Positions 44,819-52,797 of a DNA stretch of 64,000 nt are shown in pieces. Location: contig NZ_SJPW01000004.1 in NCBI RefSeq assembly GCF_007860125.1, positions 789,178 to 853,177 of the forward strand. The letters run 5' to 3'. The position numbers were made by a program, and so were the translations under genes. The notes under the pieces were generated by a model. It had not been told where the DNA came from and searched no databases. It saw only the letters and a list, made by a program, of their open reading frames with translations. Every line of letters starts with the position of its first letter. Position 1 is the first letter of the stretch. The stretch comes from Rubripirellula tenax. Its GTDB lineage: Bacteria > Planctomycetota > Planctomycetia > Pirellulales > Pirellulaceae.

Positions 44819-45744
44819 TGCTATCGCACGAAGTGCAGAGTAACCGCGAAGCCAAGCATGCCGGTATTCAGTTCATCGAATTGCCGCAGCAGTGGGACGA
44901 GATCGAGACTGCACCCGGAACTTACGCGAGTGAGTTTGCTACGATCGCAAATCAAGTCTATCCGGCGCTCGACACCGCGATCGTGCTGTCGCTCAATCCG
45001 ATCGACACGAACGCGCTGCGAGTTCCAAAGCACTTGCGAGAATCAACGTGGGAATCGGACGAGCGAATCAAAGCGTTCTGCGATTGGGTCGATTGGACGC
45101 TGGCACAGCTTCCGGATGCCAGCATCCAAGCCATCGCGGTTGGTAATGAAGTCGACGGCTGGTTCGCTCAGCATCCTGATGAGCTTGCTGGCTACAAAGC
45201 ATTCTTCGATGCCGTCGCCCGCCACATTCACACCAAGCATCCGAACATCCCTGTCGGAGTAAAAGTTACCTTCGGAGGACGAACCGGCAAACTCGCGTCG
45301 GAATTTGACAAGCTTGAGTCTTCCGCAGACGCTTGCATGTTGACGTACTACCCATTGGACGAAACTTTCCAAGTACGACCGCCATCGAGCATCGAAGCCG
45401 ACTTCGTCAAGATGATTGAGGTTGCGTCGGGAAAGCCCATTCATCTGCTCGAAGCCGGCTATCCGAGCGGCGCCGCTTGCGGTAGTTCGCTGGATCAGCA
45501 AGCAGAGTTTATCGACGTGATATTCGTTGCCTGGGACAAACACGTCGAAGCGTTTCCCGTAATCAATTTCGTCTGGATATGCGACATGTCTAAGGCCAAG
45601 GTGAGCGCGATGACGAGATACTATGGCGTCGAATTACCGGCATTCGCCGAGTACCTCGGCACGCTTGGTCTGCAAACGCACGACGGCAAGCCCAAGCCAG
45701 CATGGAATCGCGTGCGGGAGAACGTCGCAAAACGAGCTCGGTGA
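44818..45744 (+). CDS. Glycoside-hydrolase-like TIM-barrel protein, probably 5' truncated
   Basis: 308 residues from ATG 44818. FIELPQQWDEIETAPGTY, AVGNEVDGWFAQHPDELAGYKAFF (likely acid/base Glu in GNEVD) and HLLEAGYPSG (likely nucleophile Glu) give the two catalytic acids expected of a clan GH-A-like barrel. The specific family and substrate are not recognised. No signal peptide is present and the frame begins at the rearrangement point shared with the nuclease gene, so the 5' end is probably missing. Confidence 0.65.
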   Translation: MLSHEVQSNREAKHAGIQFIELPQQWDEIETAPGTYASEFATIANQVYPALDTAIVLSLNPIDTNALRVPKHLRESTWESDERIKAFCDWVDWTLAQLPDASIQAIAVGNEVDGWFAQHPDELAGYKAFFDAVARHIHTKHPNIPVGVKVTFGGRTGKLASEFDKLESSADACMLTYYPLDETFQVRPPSSIEADFVKMIEVASGKPIHLLEAGYPSGAACGSSLDQQAEFIDVIFVAWDKHVEAFPVINFVWICDMSKAKVSAMTRYYGVELPAFAEYLGTLGLQTHDGKPKPAWNRVRENVAKRAR

Positions 45745-45748
45745 GCCG

Positions 45749-46348
45749 CTACTCGATGTTGATCGAGTCAACCAATATCTCGAACGGCCCTGGCTTCTTG
45801 TCACCGAGCAAGATGCCGACGGAATGAACTTGGCTGGGCGTCAGCTTCATGTTGGGCATGGGTCGGCCGTAGGAATGAGCGACGAACTTATCGACGGGGA
45901 GTTTGACTTCGGTCCACTGACCTGCTTTCGTGTCGAAATCCAGTTGGTACGAGAACGCGGTGCGGCGATCGGGTGTGTAGAGATTGAATGTGTAGCGTCG
46001 TCCGTCACCTTTGACTCGCAAGACGATTGTCTCGCCGGGATCGAGGCCGAGTGAGCCGTTGGGTCGGGACCGCACCGAAGCAAACCCGCCGTTGTTCTCA
46101 AGCGACAGATTGCCGGTGAACCGCATCACACTGGTTTCACCTTTCGATTCGCCGCCAGCGTCCACGCTCACGATCGAGGCTTGGCTACTCGATCGACCGC
46201 CCATGACACCGTCGTTGACGATCTGCCATTTATCCGTGTCACTGGACTGACTGAAATCGAACAGGCTAGTCATGGTTTGGGCATGAACGGAGGTGGATAG
46301 CGCTGCGACGATCGCGCCAAAGCAACAGAGGCGGAGGAATGGGGGCAT
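45749..46348 (-). CDS. CIA30-family secreted protein
   Basis: 199 residues. An N-terminal signal peptide (LRLCCFGAIVAALSTSVHAQ) is followed by a CIA30-type carbohydrate-binding-like jelly roll (DKWQIVNDGVMGGRSSSQ, VLRVKGDGRRYTFNLYT, VGILLGDKKPGPFEILVDSI). In eukaryotes the family assists complex I assembly. In bacteria the role is unknown. It converges on the glycosidase gene with a four-base gap. Confidence 0.87.
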   Translation of the reverse strand: MPPFLRLCCFGAIVAALSTSVHAQTMTSLFDFSQSSDTDKWQIVNDGVMGGRSSSQASIVSVDAGGESKGETSVMRFTGNLSLENNGGFASVRSRPNGSLGLDPGETIVLRVKGDGRRYTFNLYTPDRRTAFSYQLDFDTKAGQWTEVKLPVDKFVAHSYGRPMPNMKLTPSQVHSVGILLGDKKPGPFEILVDSINIE

Positions 46349-46439
46349 GGTTTTGGCTCGGTTTGCGGGGACGAAGGTTTGTCGAACTGTAGTCGGATAA
46401 CAAGCGCCGCCTCCCGTTATCCGCGAATCGCCAGCTCAA

Positions 46440-46649
46440 TCACTGCTGCGATTGCTGTTTCCGTTTCCACTCGTCAGTCAGCATTCCGGCATATCCCCAA
46501 TTTTCGTCGTCCACTTCCTGGATGACGATATGAATGTGTTCAGGTTTCTTGCCGAGTTCTTCGACCAAAGCGTCGGTCATGCGGCGAACCAATCGCGATT
46601 TCTGGTCGCGAGTCGCACCTTTGGTGATTTGAACGTTGATGTATGGCAT
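46440..46649 (-). CDS. 4-oxalocrotonate tautomerase-like protein
   Basis: 69 residues. MPYINVQITKGATRDQKSRLV has the catalytic Pro directly after the initiator Met and the conserved Arg of the tautomerase family. The substrate is unknown. It is a small stand-alone host gene downstream of the YdeI-like copy B. Confidence 0.9.
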   Translation of the reverse strand: MPYINVQITKGATRDQKSRLVRRMTDALVEELGKKPEHIHIVIQEVDDENWGYAGMLTDEWKRKQQSQQ

Positions 46650-46685
46650 GGGAGAAATTGGCCCGGCTAGAGTTTGATAGCGGCT

Positions 46686-47204
46686 TTACAGAAACGCTTG
46701 ACGACCTTCGCATCGACATCGTTCAAACGCCTGCCATGGCGTCACGCCGGTTTGCATTCCCAGTTCGGCTAAACACAAAGCAATCACTTCTTCCGCACGA
46801 CGCTCACGAGTCTCCACCCTCTTCGCCGACGAGACGCGATGGCATTGAGCACGGCGTTTGCCAGCGGTCCACTTCTCCCAGGCCGACATCGCAGCATCGT
46901 TCGCTTCGAGAGCAAACTGCAGTTCCTTCGGCACGACAACCGCTTCGGAATCAGCGATGTCAAAGCTGACACGTGCCGTATCGCCGGGCGAGATACCACA
47001 CAGCTTTTGCAGTTTCTTCGACACCATGAAGCAACACTTGCCCTTGTCGGGCATCAAGCCGCATTCGATGCGAATGCCGTTGATTTCGCCGTCGATCCGC
47101 AGACGCTTCGATTTGCCGAAGTCCAACTGCGAAACAATGTGCTTCGGCAAGTAGACCAACGTCTCAGTGATCTTGACGTCGAAGTTGTAGGGATAGTCAC
47201 TCAT
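46686..47204 (-). CDS. YdeI/OmpD-associated family protein, copy B
   Basis: 172 residues, homologous over its length to copy A at 36909-37382 ([19 protein letters not shown] against [19 protein letters not shown]). It has a C-terminal extension of ~20 residues that copy A lacks, perhaps read-through into sequence brought by rearrangement. Both copies look intact, unlike the flanking osmC and phzF copies. Confidence 0.82.
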   Translation of the reverse strand: MSDYPYNFDVKITETLVYLPKHIVSQLDFGKSKRLRIDGEINGIRIECGLMPDKGKCCFMVSKKLQKLCGISPGDTARVSFDIADSEAVVVPKELQFALEANDAAMSAWEKWTAGKRRAQCHRVSSAKRVETRERRAEEVIALCLAELGMQTGVTPWQAFERCRCEGRQAFL

Positions 47205-47324
47205 GGTGCATAAAAACCGCAGGCAATAAACTGTTTAACGGTGATTCTAGTCAACGCACACAGTTTGAATAATCCCCACAGTGAACCAGCAAGCGATCAA
47301 CTCAGTCACATGTAGTTTGAAGCA

Positions 47325-47381
47325 CACGCCGAATGCTTCATCGCCAATTACGTCAAAACCGAAATCCGAATCGAGACTTGA
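47325..47381 (+). pseudogene. 3' remnant of an osmC copy
   Basis: The 57 bases before the intact phzF gene match the last codons of the osmC gene at 37959-38411 (CFIANYVKTEIRIET followed by the same stop and the same junction to phzF). The rest of this osmC copy, and the DUF1569 gene, have been lost from copy B. Confidence 0.8.
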
Positions 47382-48215
47382 ATGAACTCTTCCGACGGCA
47401 TCCCCATCTGGCAAGTCGACGCGTTTGCCGATCGGCCCTTCACCGGCAACCCGGCTGCCGTTTGCATTTTGGAACGCTATCCGAGCGATGAGTGGATGCA
47501 AAACGTCGCCATGGAAATGAACTTATCGGAAACCGCGTTCGTGGTGCCGACCGATGACGCAGGCAGTTTCCACCTTCGCTGGTTCACGCCCGCTACCGAA
47601 GTCGACTTGTGCGGTCACGCGACCCTCGCCGCGGCACACACGCTAATCGAACAAGCATGTGTCGAAGCTGGTCAGCAGATTCGTTTTCAAACGCGAAGCG
47701 GCGAACTGGTCTGCACACCGTCCGATTCGCGGATCACACTCAACTTTCCAGCGACTCCGCCCAGCGACAATGTCGATCCGACAGTTGCCGAGCAACTGCG
47801 CAACGCGTTGGGAATACGCAAAGCGACCGTTTTGCAAAGCAAGTACGACCTGCTGGTGATTGTCGAAGATGCGAGCATCGTCGAATCGCTTCGGCCGAAT
47901 TTCAACGCGATTGCAGACATCGAAACACGCGGGGTGATGGTGTCGACCGCTGGCGGAGCGAGTGGCATCGACTTCGTTTCGCGTTTCTTCTCGCCTCAAT
48001 GCGGGATCAATGAAGACCCCGTCACCGGTTCGGCCCACTGCTGCTTGGCACCGTACTGGGCGGCTCGACTTGGGAAGACGTCGTTGGTTGGCTACCAAGC
48101 CTCATCTCGCGGCGGCACGGTGAACTGCGAGGTCGCCGGCGATCGCGTGCACCTAACGGGCACGGCAGTGACGGTTCTCGAAGGTCGACTGCTGAGCGAA
48201 CCGGCTGAAGGATGA
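47382..48215 (+). CDS. PhzF-family isomerase/epimerase, intact copy B
   Basis: 277 residues, normal PhzF length. IWQVDAFADRPFTGNPAAVCIL, MNLSETAFV (catalytic Glu), EVDLCGHATLAAAHTLIEQ, and in the second half GIDFVSRFFSPQCGINEDPVTGSAHC are the family signatures. PhzF enzymes catalyse isomerisation in phenazine or amino-acid-derived pathways; the substrate here is unknown. This is the working copy of the duplicated pair (see 38412). Confidence 0.9.
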   Translation: MNSSDGIPIWQVDAFADRPFTGNPAAVCILERYPSDEWMQNVAMEMNLSETAFVVPTDDAGSFHLRWFTPATEVDLCGHATLAAAHTLIEQACVEAGQQIRFQTRSGELVCTPSDSRITLNFPATPPSDNVDPTVAEQLRNALGIRKATVLQSKYDLLVIVEDASIVESLRPNFNAIADIETRGVMVSTAGGASGIDFVSRFFSPQCGINEDPVTGSAHCCLAPYWAARLGKTSLVGYQASSRGGTVNCEVAGDRVHLTGTAVTVLEGRLLSEPAEG

Positions 48216-48293
48216 GGGCTGAATGAATGATTCGCCGGGTCAATACAATGCAGAATCGAATTCATCCTTCAGCCCACGTCCTTCATTCTTTCG

Positions 48294-48572
48294 ATGACCG
48301 ATTCCCAAGACAACGAACTTACGCGAGCCGAGATCGACCGGATCATCATGATGGCTTGGGAGGACCGTACGAGCTTCGACGCGATCCGTACCCAGTTCGG
48401 CCTTTCACCCGGAGACGTCATCAAGCTGATGCGATCTGAGATGACCGCGAACTCTTTCAAAATGTGGCGAAAGCGAACGCAAGGTCGCACAACCAAGCAC
48501 GAAGCCAGATTCGCCGAAACCGACGCACGCGACGAGCCACGTCGTTTCCGCGCCAGATCGCAGCGTGGCTAG
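48294..48572 (+). CDS. TIGR03643 family small protein
   Basis: 92 residues. LTRAEIDRIIMMAWEDRTSFDAIRTQFGLSPGDVIKLMRSEMTANSFKMWRKRTQGR is the typical TIGR03643 sequence, a small HTH-like family of unknown function, often encoded near DNA repair or photolyase genes. Confidence 0.88.
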   Translation: MTDSQDNELTRAEIDRIIMMAWEDRTSFDAIRTQFGLSPGDVIKLMRSEMTANSFKMWRKRTQGRTTKHEARFAETDARDEPRRFRARSQRG

Positions 48573-48576
48573 CACG

Positions 48577-48768
48577 ATGGCGAAGATCAAACGCGTCCGC
48601 ACCAAGCCGTGCACCCGCTGCGAAGAAACCTGCGACGTTCTCTACCGCGTTCGCATCGACGAAGACGGCCGGTGGATATTCGTCTGCCCTGCGTGCCTCG
48701 AAAAAGTCAAACCGGGCAACTCGCACTACCAATACGGCGGCACGTGGAAGAGCAAGAAGCGTCACTGA
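48577..48768 (+). CDS. Small zinc-ribbon protein
   Basis: 63 residues from ATG 48577 (GTG 48565 possible). Two CxxC pairs, CTRCEETC and CPACLEK, form a zinc ribbon. The C-terminus GNSHYQYGGTWKSKKRH is basic. It follows the TIGR03643 gene closely. Nucleic-acid binding is plausible. Confidence 0.75.
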   Translation: MAKIKRVRTKPCTRCEETCDVLYRVRIDEDGRWIFVCPACLEKVKPGNSHYQYGGTWKSKKRH

Positions 48769-48775
48769 CGCGGTG

Positions 48776-49396
48776 TCAGGATGCCTCTCCGCACTCAAGC
48801 AGAAACTGATTCAAAAAAGTTCGCATGAATGCTTCTCGATCTTCAGCCATCCGTCGTCCCGCGTCGGTGTTCATCAACGACTTCAGTTTGAACAGCTTTT
48901 CGTGGAAATGCCCAACGCCCGTTTTCGCGTCACCGGCGTCGGGCAAATGGAACGGCTGGTCAAACGCAGCACCGTACTCGATCGTCCGCACGATCCCGAT
49001 CGCTCCCAGTGCGTCCAGGCGATCCGCGTCTTGCACGATCTTGCCTTCGAGTGATAGCGGTTTGGCCGATTCCCCTTTGCGAAATGAAATGTTGTCGACG
49101 ATGTGAGCGACATGCTCGATCAAATCTTCGTCCGCACCCAGGCCGTTCAGAATCTCACGAGCAAACTCGGCGCTCCGCTCCACGCCGTCGTGGAACTTTG
49201 CATCGCCGACGTCGTGCAGCAAAGCCGCCAATTCAATGATCTGCAAATCGCCGCCGACTTCTGATTGAATCGCACGCGCAGACACCAGCACCCGAACCAC
49301 ATGATCCATGCCATGCCCCGCAGCCTGCCCCTCCATGCGTTCGCGCACGATGGCTTCGACTTTCTCAACAAGCTCCTGGATCACTGGTTCATCCAT
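48776..49396 (-). CDS. HD-domain phosphohydrolase (YedJ-like)
   Basis: 206 residues. HGMDH (28-32), ALLHDVGD (HD at 61-62) and the later GKIVQDADRLDALGA assemble the metal-binding HD fold of YedJ-type phosphohydrolases, probably acting on nucleotides. Its start overlaps the AlkD-like gene stop by 16 bases. Confidence 0.88.
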   Translation of the reverse strand: MDEPVIQELVEKVEAIVRERMEGQAAGHGMDHVVRVLVSARAIQSEVGGDLQIIELAALLHDVGDAKFHDGVERSAEFAREILNGLGADEDLIEHVAHIVDNISFRKGESAKPLSLEGKIVQDADRLDALGAIGIVRTIEYGAAFDQPFHLPDAGDAKTGVGHFHEKLFKLKSLMNTDAGRRMAEDREAFMRTFLNQFLLECGEAS

Positions 49397-50106
49397 TTCG
49401 TTCGGTCTTCCCTGGACAATTTTTCAATTGAGTAACGAAGCATCGTTCGCGGCATCGTCTTGGCATGCTTCTTCAAGAACTTTTCCAATCGAGACTGATC
49501 GCGTTTGCCCATTTCGCGAAGCATCCATCCGATTGCCTTGTTCATCAAGTCGTGTCCGTCGTCCATCAGGCGCTCGGAAAGCTCGATGATTTCCTCGAAC
49601 TCGTCATTCTTGATGAGCGAGAGAGTAGCCAATACAGCGACGCGCCGCTCCCACAACACCTCGCTCGCCGCTAGCCGATCGAGAACGCTTCGTTCATCGT
49701 AGTTTTCAACCAACCAAGCCCCGAGAATCTTTGGGGAGGTAGTGTCAACGATGTCCCAATTGTTCACCGCATCGAGGTTCGCCAAGTAGAAGTCCACAAT
49801 CTCGCGGCATTCAAATTCACGATGAGGATTTTTCGGCTTCGCCGCCTGCTCATACTGATCTACCAGAATCAGCATTCCCGTCAGCCGACACTCATGCCAC
49901 GGCGAAGCAAACAGTTTTACAAGCTCATCCCGCGACAAATCACGAAACTGCCGAGCCACCTTCCGCTGGTCCGGCACCACGCAACCGAGAAACCGATCGC
50001 CCTCGCCGTACCCACCCGGCACCGCCTGAAAGAACCCAGGCAGAAACGCAGCCTTATCCTCGCGAGCCACCTCACGAAGCGCCGAAAGAACCTGCTTCGC
50101 CGTCAT
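49381..50106 (-). CDS. DNA alkylation repair (AlkD-like) protein
   Basis: 241 residues from ATG 50106. HEAT-like helices with FLGCVVPDQRKVARQF, NNWDIVDTTSPKILGAWLVE and WERRVAVLATLSLIKNDEF match AlkD-type glycosylases, which excise N3- and N7-alkylpurines. The NWDIVD acid is the conserved catalytic Asp region. It is co-oriented with the HD and HU-like genes. Confidence 0.87.
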   Translation of the reverse strand: MTAKQVLSALREVAREDKAAFLPGFFQAVPGGYGEGDRFLGCVVPDQRKVARQFRDLSRDELVKLFASPWHECRLTGMLILVDQYEQAAKPKNPHREFECREIVDFYLANLDAVNNWDIVDTTSPKILGAWLVENYDERSVLDRLAASEVLWERRVAVLATLSLIKNDEFEEIIELSERLMDDGHDLMNKAIGWMLREMGKRDQSRLEKFLKKHAKTMPRTMLRYSIEKLSREDRTKWMNQ

Positions 50107-50107
50107 C

Positions 50108-50353
50108 TTAGCGACGCCGAGTACCTGCACGCTTCAGACCTTTGGCAACGAAGTCGAACGCGTCGGCCGGTTTGTAGTCTTCGAGAACGTCGAAAAAGCA
50201 AGCCAGCACTCGCTTGGTCTCAGCGACATTGATTTTCACGCCGTCTGTATCTGCTTTCCGAGCGACTTCATTGTAGATGTCGTTGAGCGTTGACGCCTTC
50301 TTCTTGGCAGGCGTTTTCTTCACGGCTGCTTTGGTTGCTTTCTTCTTGGCCAC
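50108..50353 (-). CDS. Lys-rich histone-H1-like tail joined to a HU-like half
   Basis: 81 residues. The first ~22 residues are Ala/Lys-rich (MAKKKATKAAVKKTPAKKK). The remainder (TLNDIYNEVARKADTDGVKI, then NVAETKRVLACFFDVLEDYK) looks like the helical dimerisation half of HU/IHF proteins without the beta arms. It may be a small nucleoid protein. It starts just upstream of the AlkD-like gene. Confidence 0.6.
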   Translation of the reverse strand: MAKKKATKAAVKKTPAKKKASTLNDIYNEVARKADTDGVKINVAETKRVLACFFDVLEDYKPADAFDFVAKGLKRAGTRRR

Positions 50354-50500
50354 TTCGTGTCTCCATGTTGAAATGAAACATTTTGTTACGAAGTGCTAGT
50401 TGTACATTCCCTCCGACAAATCGAATACCGGCGGTGCCAAACGACACAAGCCAGCATGATGCTGGCTTGTGTGTAAGAAGGTTTGTCGTGACTACGAATT

Positions 50501-50956
50501 TCAATCGTCGAGGATGCCGGGATAGCTGGGCCAGTCATCTCCCCAATCGCCGGGATGAACGACGGGATAGTCGGGCATACCCGGATAGGCTTCGCCGGGG
50601 TGACCTGGTGGTAAATTGTCGGGAGCCGAGTAGCCGGGCGGGACGTGATAGGGATGGTCCGGCGGTAGTCGCGGCCAGACGTGAATCGGTGGCGGTGACT
50701 CGATCACGACCGGTTCTTCAGGTGGCGGCGGCCAAGGGTAGTCGTCCGGCCACCATGGCGGGCGTGGGCCGGGATCGGGCGTGCCTGGCGGATAGTCGTC
50801 GGGCCACACTGGCGGAGGCGGTAACGGCGGCGGTGTGAGAATGATCGGGCCGTCGTCGTCTTCCTCTGGATCGTATGGCGACTCGCTGCCGGGCGGATCA
50901 AACGGTGGGACGAATGGATAGGGCGGCATTTCGGGATAGTCGGAAGGATACGTCAT
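50501..50956 (-). CDS. Pro/Tyr/Trp/Asp-rich protein coupled to a radical SAM gene
   Basis: 151 residues from ATG 50956, which overlaps the radical SAM stop (ATGA). About a third of residues are Pro, with WPDDYP twice and further YPSDYP-, DYPWPP- and DDWPSYPG-like units and many acidic residues. There is no signal peptide or enzyme motif. The overlap implies co-translation with the radical SAM enzyme, so it could be its substrate, a RiPP-like or structural peptide. It could also be an unrelated low-complexity surface protein. Confidence 0.68.
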   Translation of the reverse strand: MTYPSDYPEMPPYPFVPPFDPPGSESPYDPEEDDDGPIILTPPPLPPPPVWPDDYPPGTPDPGPRPPWWPDDYPWPPPPEEPVVIESPPPIHVWPRLPPDHPYHVPPGYSAPDNLPPGHPGEAYPGMPDYPVVHPGDWGDDWPSYPGILDD

Positions 50957-51726
50957 TGCAGGGCACTCCGTTGCAGAGGATTGGGATGGGAGAACGCGGT
51001 GCGTTTGCTGGGGCACAAGCCGCACTGCGGGATAGATTCGGTCTCAATAAAGGTTCGCAGTTCTTCATCCGTCGCGCTTTCTGAACACGCTTGGTAGTCG
51101 CGGAAGAGTTGCCACTGTGGCAAATCTTGCAGTCGCAGTTTGAATTCGAGCTTGGCGAAATAGGCCAATGCGGGGCATTTCCAAAGTTTGCCTTCATAGA
51201 GCTGCGTGCAAATTTTCTGCATGCAGACTTTGAACGCGGCGTTGGGCCTGGAGTTGAACGGCATCGGTTTGCCATTGGCCACCTTGTATTGCCGCATCCA
51301 GCCGCGGTGCGACTGTCGAATTTTGATGCGGACGCCGGGGAACTGCTCTCGCCAACGCCAAACGAGGTGTTTAATTTCGCGAAAGCGTTTGACATAATCG
51401 TCGTGCGTGCCGTGCTGACTGACTTCGAGACGGCAGTTCGTTTCAACGAGTACTTTCGGCAGCTCGGGAAACCGATGCAGGAAGAATCCGTTGGTGACGA
51501 GCATCAAGTCGCTGTCCCAATGCTGCCTAGCCATCTTGATGTGTTGCAAAATCGTGGGATTCAACAGCGGCTCGCCGCCGAGCAACGCGAACCGAGCCGG
51601 CCTTAGACGATGCGACCATTTCTGGTAGTCGGCATCGGCTTGCTCGATCGTGGGCATAGCACCGGGCAAATGATGGTCGCTGTAGTGGCTGCATTGCTGG
51701 CACGACAGATTGCAACCGTGGGCCAA
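50953..51726 (-). CDS. Radical SAM protein, 5' end lost at a junction with prophage DNA
   Basis: 257 residues from TTG 51726. CNLSCQQCSHYSD (Cys at 5, 9, 12) is the 4Fe-4S/AdoMet motif, and ALLGGEPLLNP is the family's GGEP motif. The C-terminal region has further Cys residues. Codons just upstream of the TTG (LEYHLAHGC) still fit the family, but no ATG, GTG or TTG precedes them before the sequence turns into the truncated ATPase gene at ~51744. The native start has therefore been removed. Confidence 0.8.
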   Translation of the reverse strand: MAHGCNLSCQQCSHYSDHHLPGAMPTIEQADADYQKWSHRLRPARFALLGGEPLLNPTILQHIKMARQHWDSDLMLVTNGFFLHRFPELPKVLVETNCRLEVSQHGTHDDYVKRFREIKHLVWRWREQFPGVRIKIRQSHRGWMRQYKVANGKPMPFNSRPNAAFKVCMQKICTQLYEGKLWKCPALAYFAKLEFKLRLQDLPQWQLFRDYQACSESATDEELRTFIETESIPQCGLCPSKRTAFSHPNPLQRSALQ

Positions 51727-51743
51727 GTGATACTCAAGTGCAG

Positions 51744-52406
51744 GTAGGCACGCACAACGCGTTCGCCACCGTCTTTGCCAATGGCGTGAGCAATCGTACG
51801 TTTGCGGTTGAAGCCGCCGTCCTCGCTCTGCGTTCGCATCTTACGCGTCGCGAACAGCACGGCGTCGCACCATTCCTTCACGAGGGCAGCGGCGTGCTTG
51901 TGAAGTCGCGGCGAGTAGCGGTCGTAAGGTGAGGATTCAGGATCCTCGAACCGTTCGACCTTGGAATGGGCAATCAGAACGATCACCATGCCGCGAGAAC
52001 GCAGCACGTTGAGCAGGTCGAGCACTTCACGCCACAGGGAGAGGGCGTGCATGTAACCACGAGCGTACCCGCCATCGACCTTCTCGATCGACTCGACGGC
52101 GTACTGCTGACAGAGTTTGTCCCAGACGAGACGTTCCAGCCAATCGAGCGAGTCGATCACGACAGATTCGTAATCGTGCTTCTCATTGACGAGTGTTTTC
52201 AGGGCTGCGACGACGTCATCGAACTTCGTCGCCAGCGGAAAGCGATCGCATTCGATTTCGTCGAGACCGTCTTCGGTTTGAATGAAGATCGGCTTGGGGG
52301 CTTCGCTGCCGAATGTCGACTTTCCGATGCCTTCGACACCGTAGAGCAAGACACGAGGCGGCTTCGATTGCCGGCCCGATTGGATGGTTTCGAGTAGGTT
52401 GGTCAC
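51744..52406 (-). pseudogene. 3'-truncated Sak4-like ATPase copy (second prophage remnant)
   Basis: 221 codons match the ATPase at 17557-18342 with one residue different (D78 for G78), then the match stops at 51744 and the frame continues for 47 residues through radical SAM DNA to a stop at 51603. The last ~40 residues of the ATPase are missing. The many synonymous base changes against near-total protein identity mean that both lineages were under strong selection before truncation. Confidence 0.85.
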
Positions 52407-52448
52407 TGGATTGGTAACTCCTTGGTGGATGGTTGAAACGGTTGGTTG

Positions 52449-52682
52449 TTAAAGGGTCTGGATTTGCTCGACATCGAAGTTTCCGTGGCGATCGCTGGTC
52501 ACCAGAAAATGCTTGAAGTCGCTCTGCACGACGAAACGCTGATCGGTGCCGAGTTGATTGCGGAGCGATTTGCAGGCTCCGGTGAATTCGCGTGAGGCAT
52601 CGTTGAAGCGTTCGGCGGATCGCAAGTAACGGCCGACGGCGAGCGAGAGTGCGACGCGGCGTTCGATATCGAGTTGTTTCAT
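52449..52682 (-). CDS. Small conserved prophage protein (paralog of 18386)
   Basis: 77 residues. LDIERRVALSLAVGRYLRSAERF and FKHFLVTSDRHGNFDVE match the protein at 18386-18625. Gene order with the sigma-like gene and ATPase is conserved. Promoter-like element F1 lies 52 bases upstream. Confidence 0.72.
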   Translation of the reverse strand: MKQLDIERRVALSLAVGRYLRSAERFNDASREFTGACKSLRNQLGTDQRFVVQSDFKHFLVTSDRHGNFDVEQIQTL

Positions 52683-52733
52683 GAGTTCTCGTTTGGTGGT
52701 GTTGATTGGTGTTTGAAAGACACGTCCCCTCCT

Positions 52734-52776
52734 GGGTTACTTAGGCGAACGAGGCGGGGGTATGACCAGAAAATGC
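52734..52776 (-). promoter_or_regulatory. Promoter-like element F, copy 1
   Basis: Read on the plus strand: GGGTTA, 26 bases, CCAGAAAaTGC. The same blocks with the same 26-base gap are at 62848-62890, with about half the gap bases also shared. It lies after the sigma-like gene stop and before the small gene, exactly where element E2 sits in the first prophage. Confidence 0.55.
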
Positions 52777-52797
52777 AGAGCGACTTTCAGAACGCCG

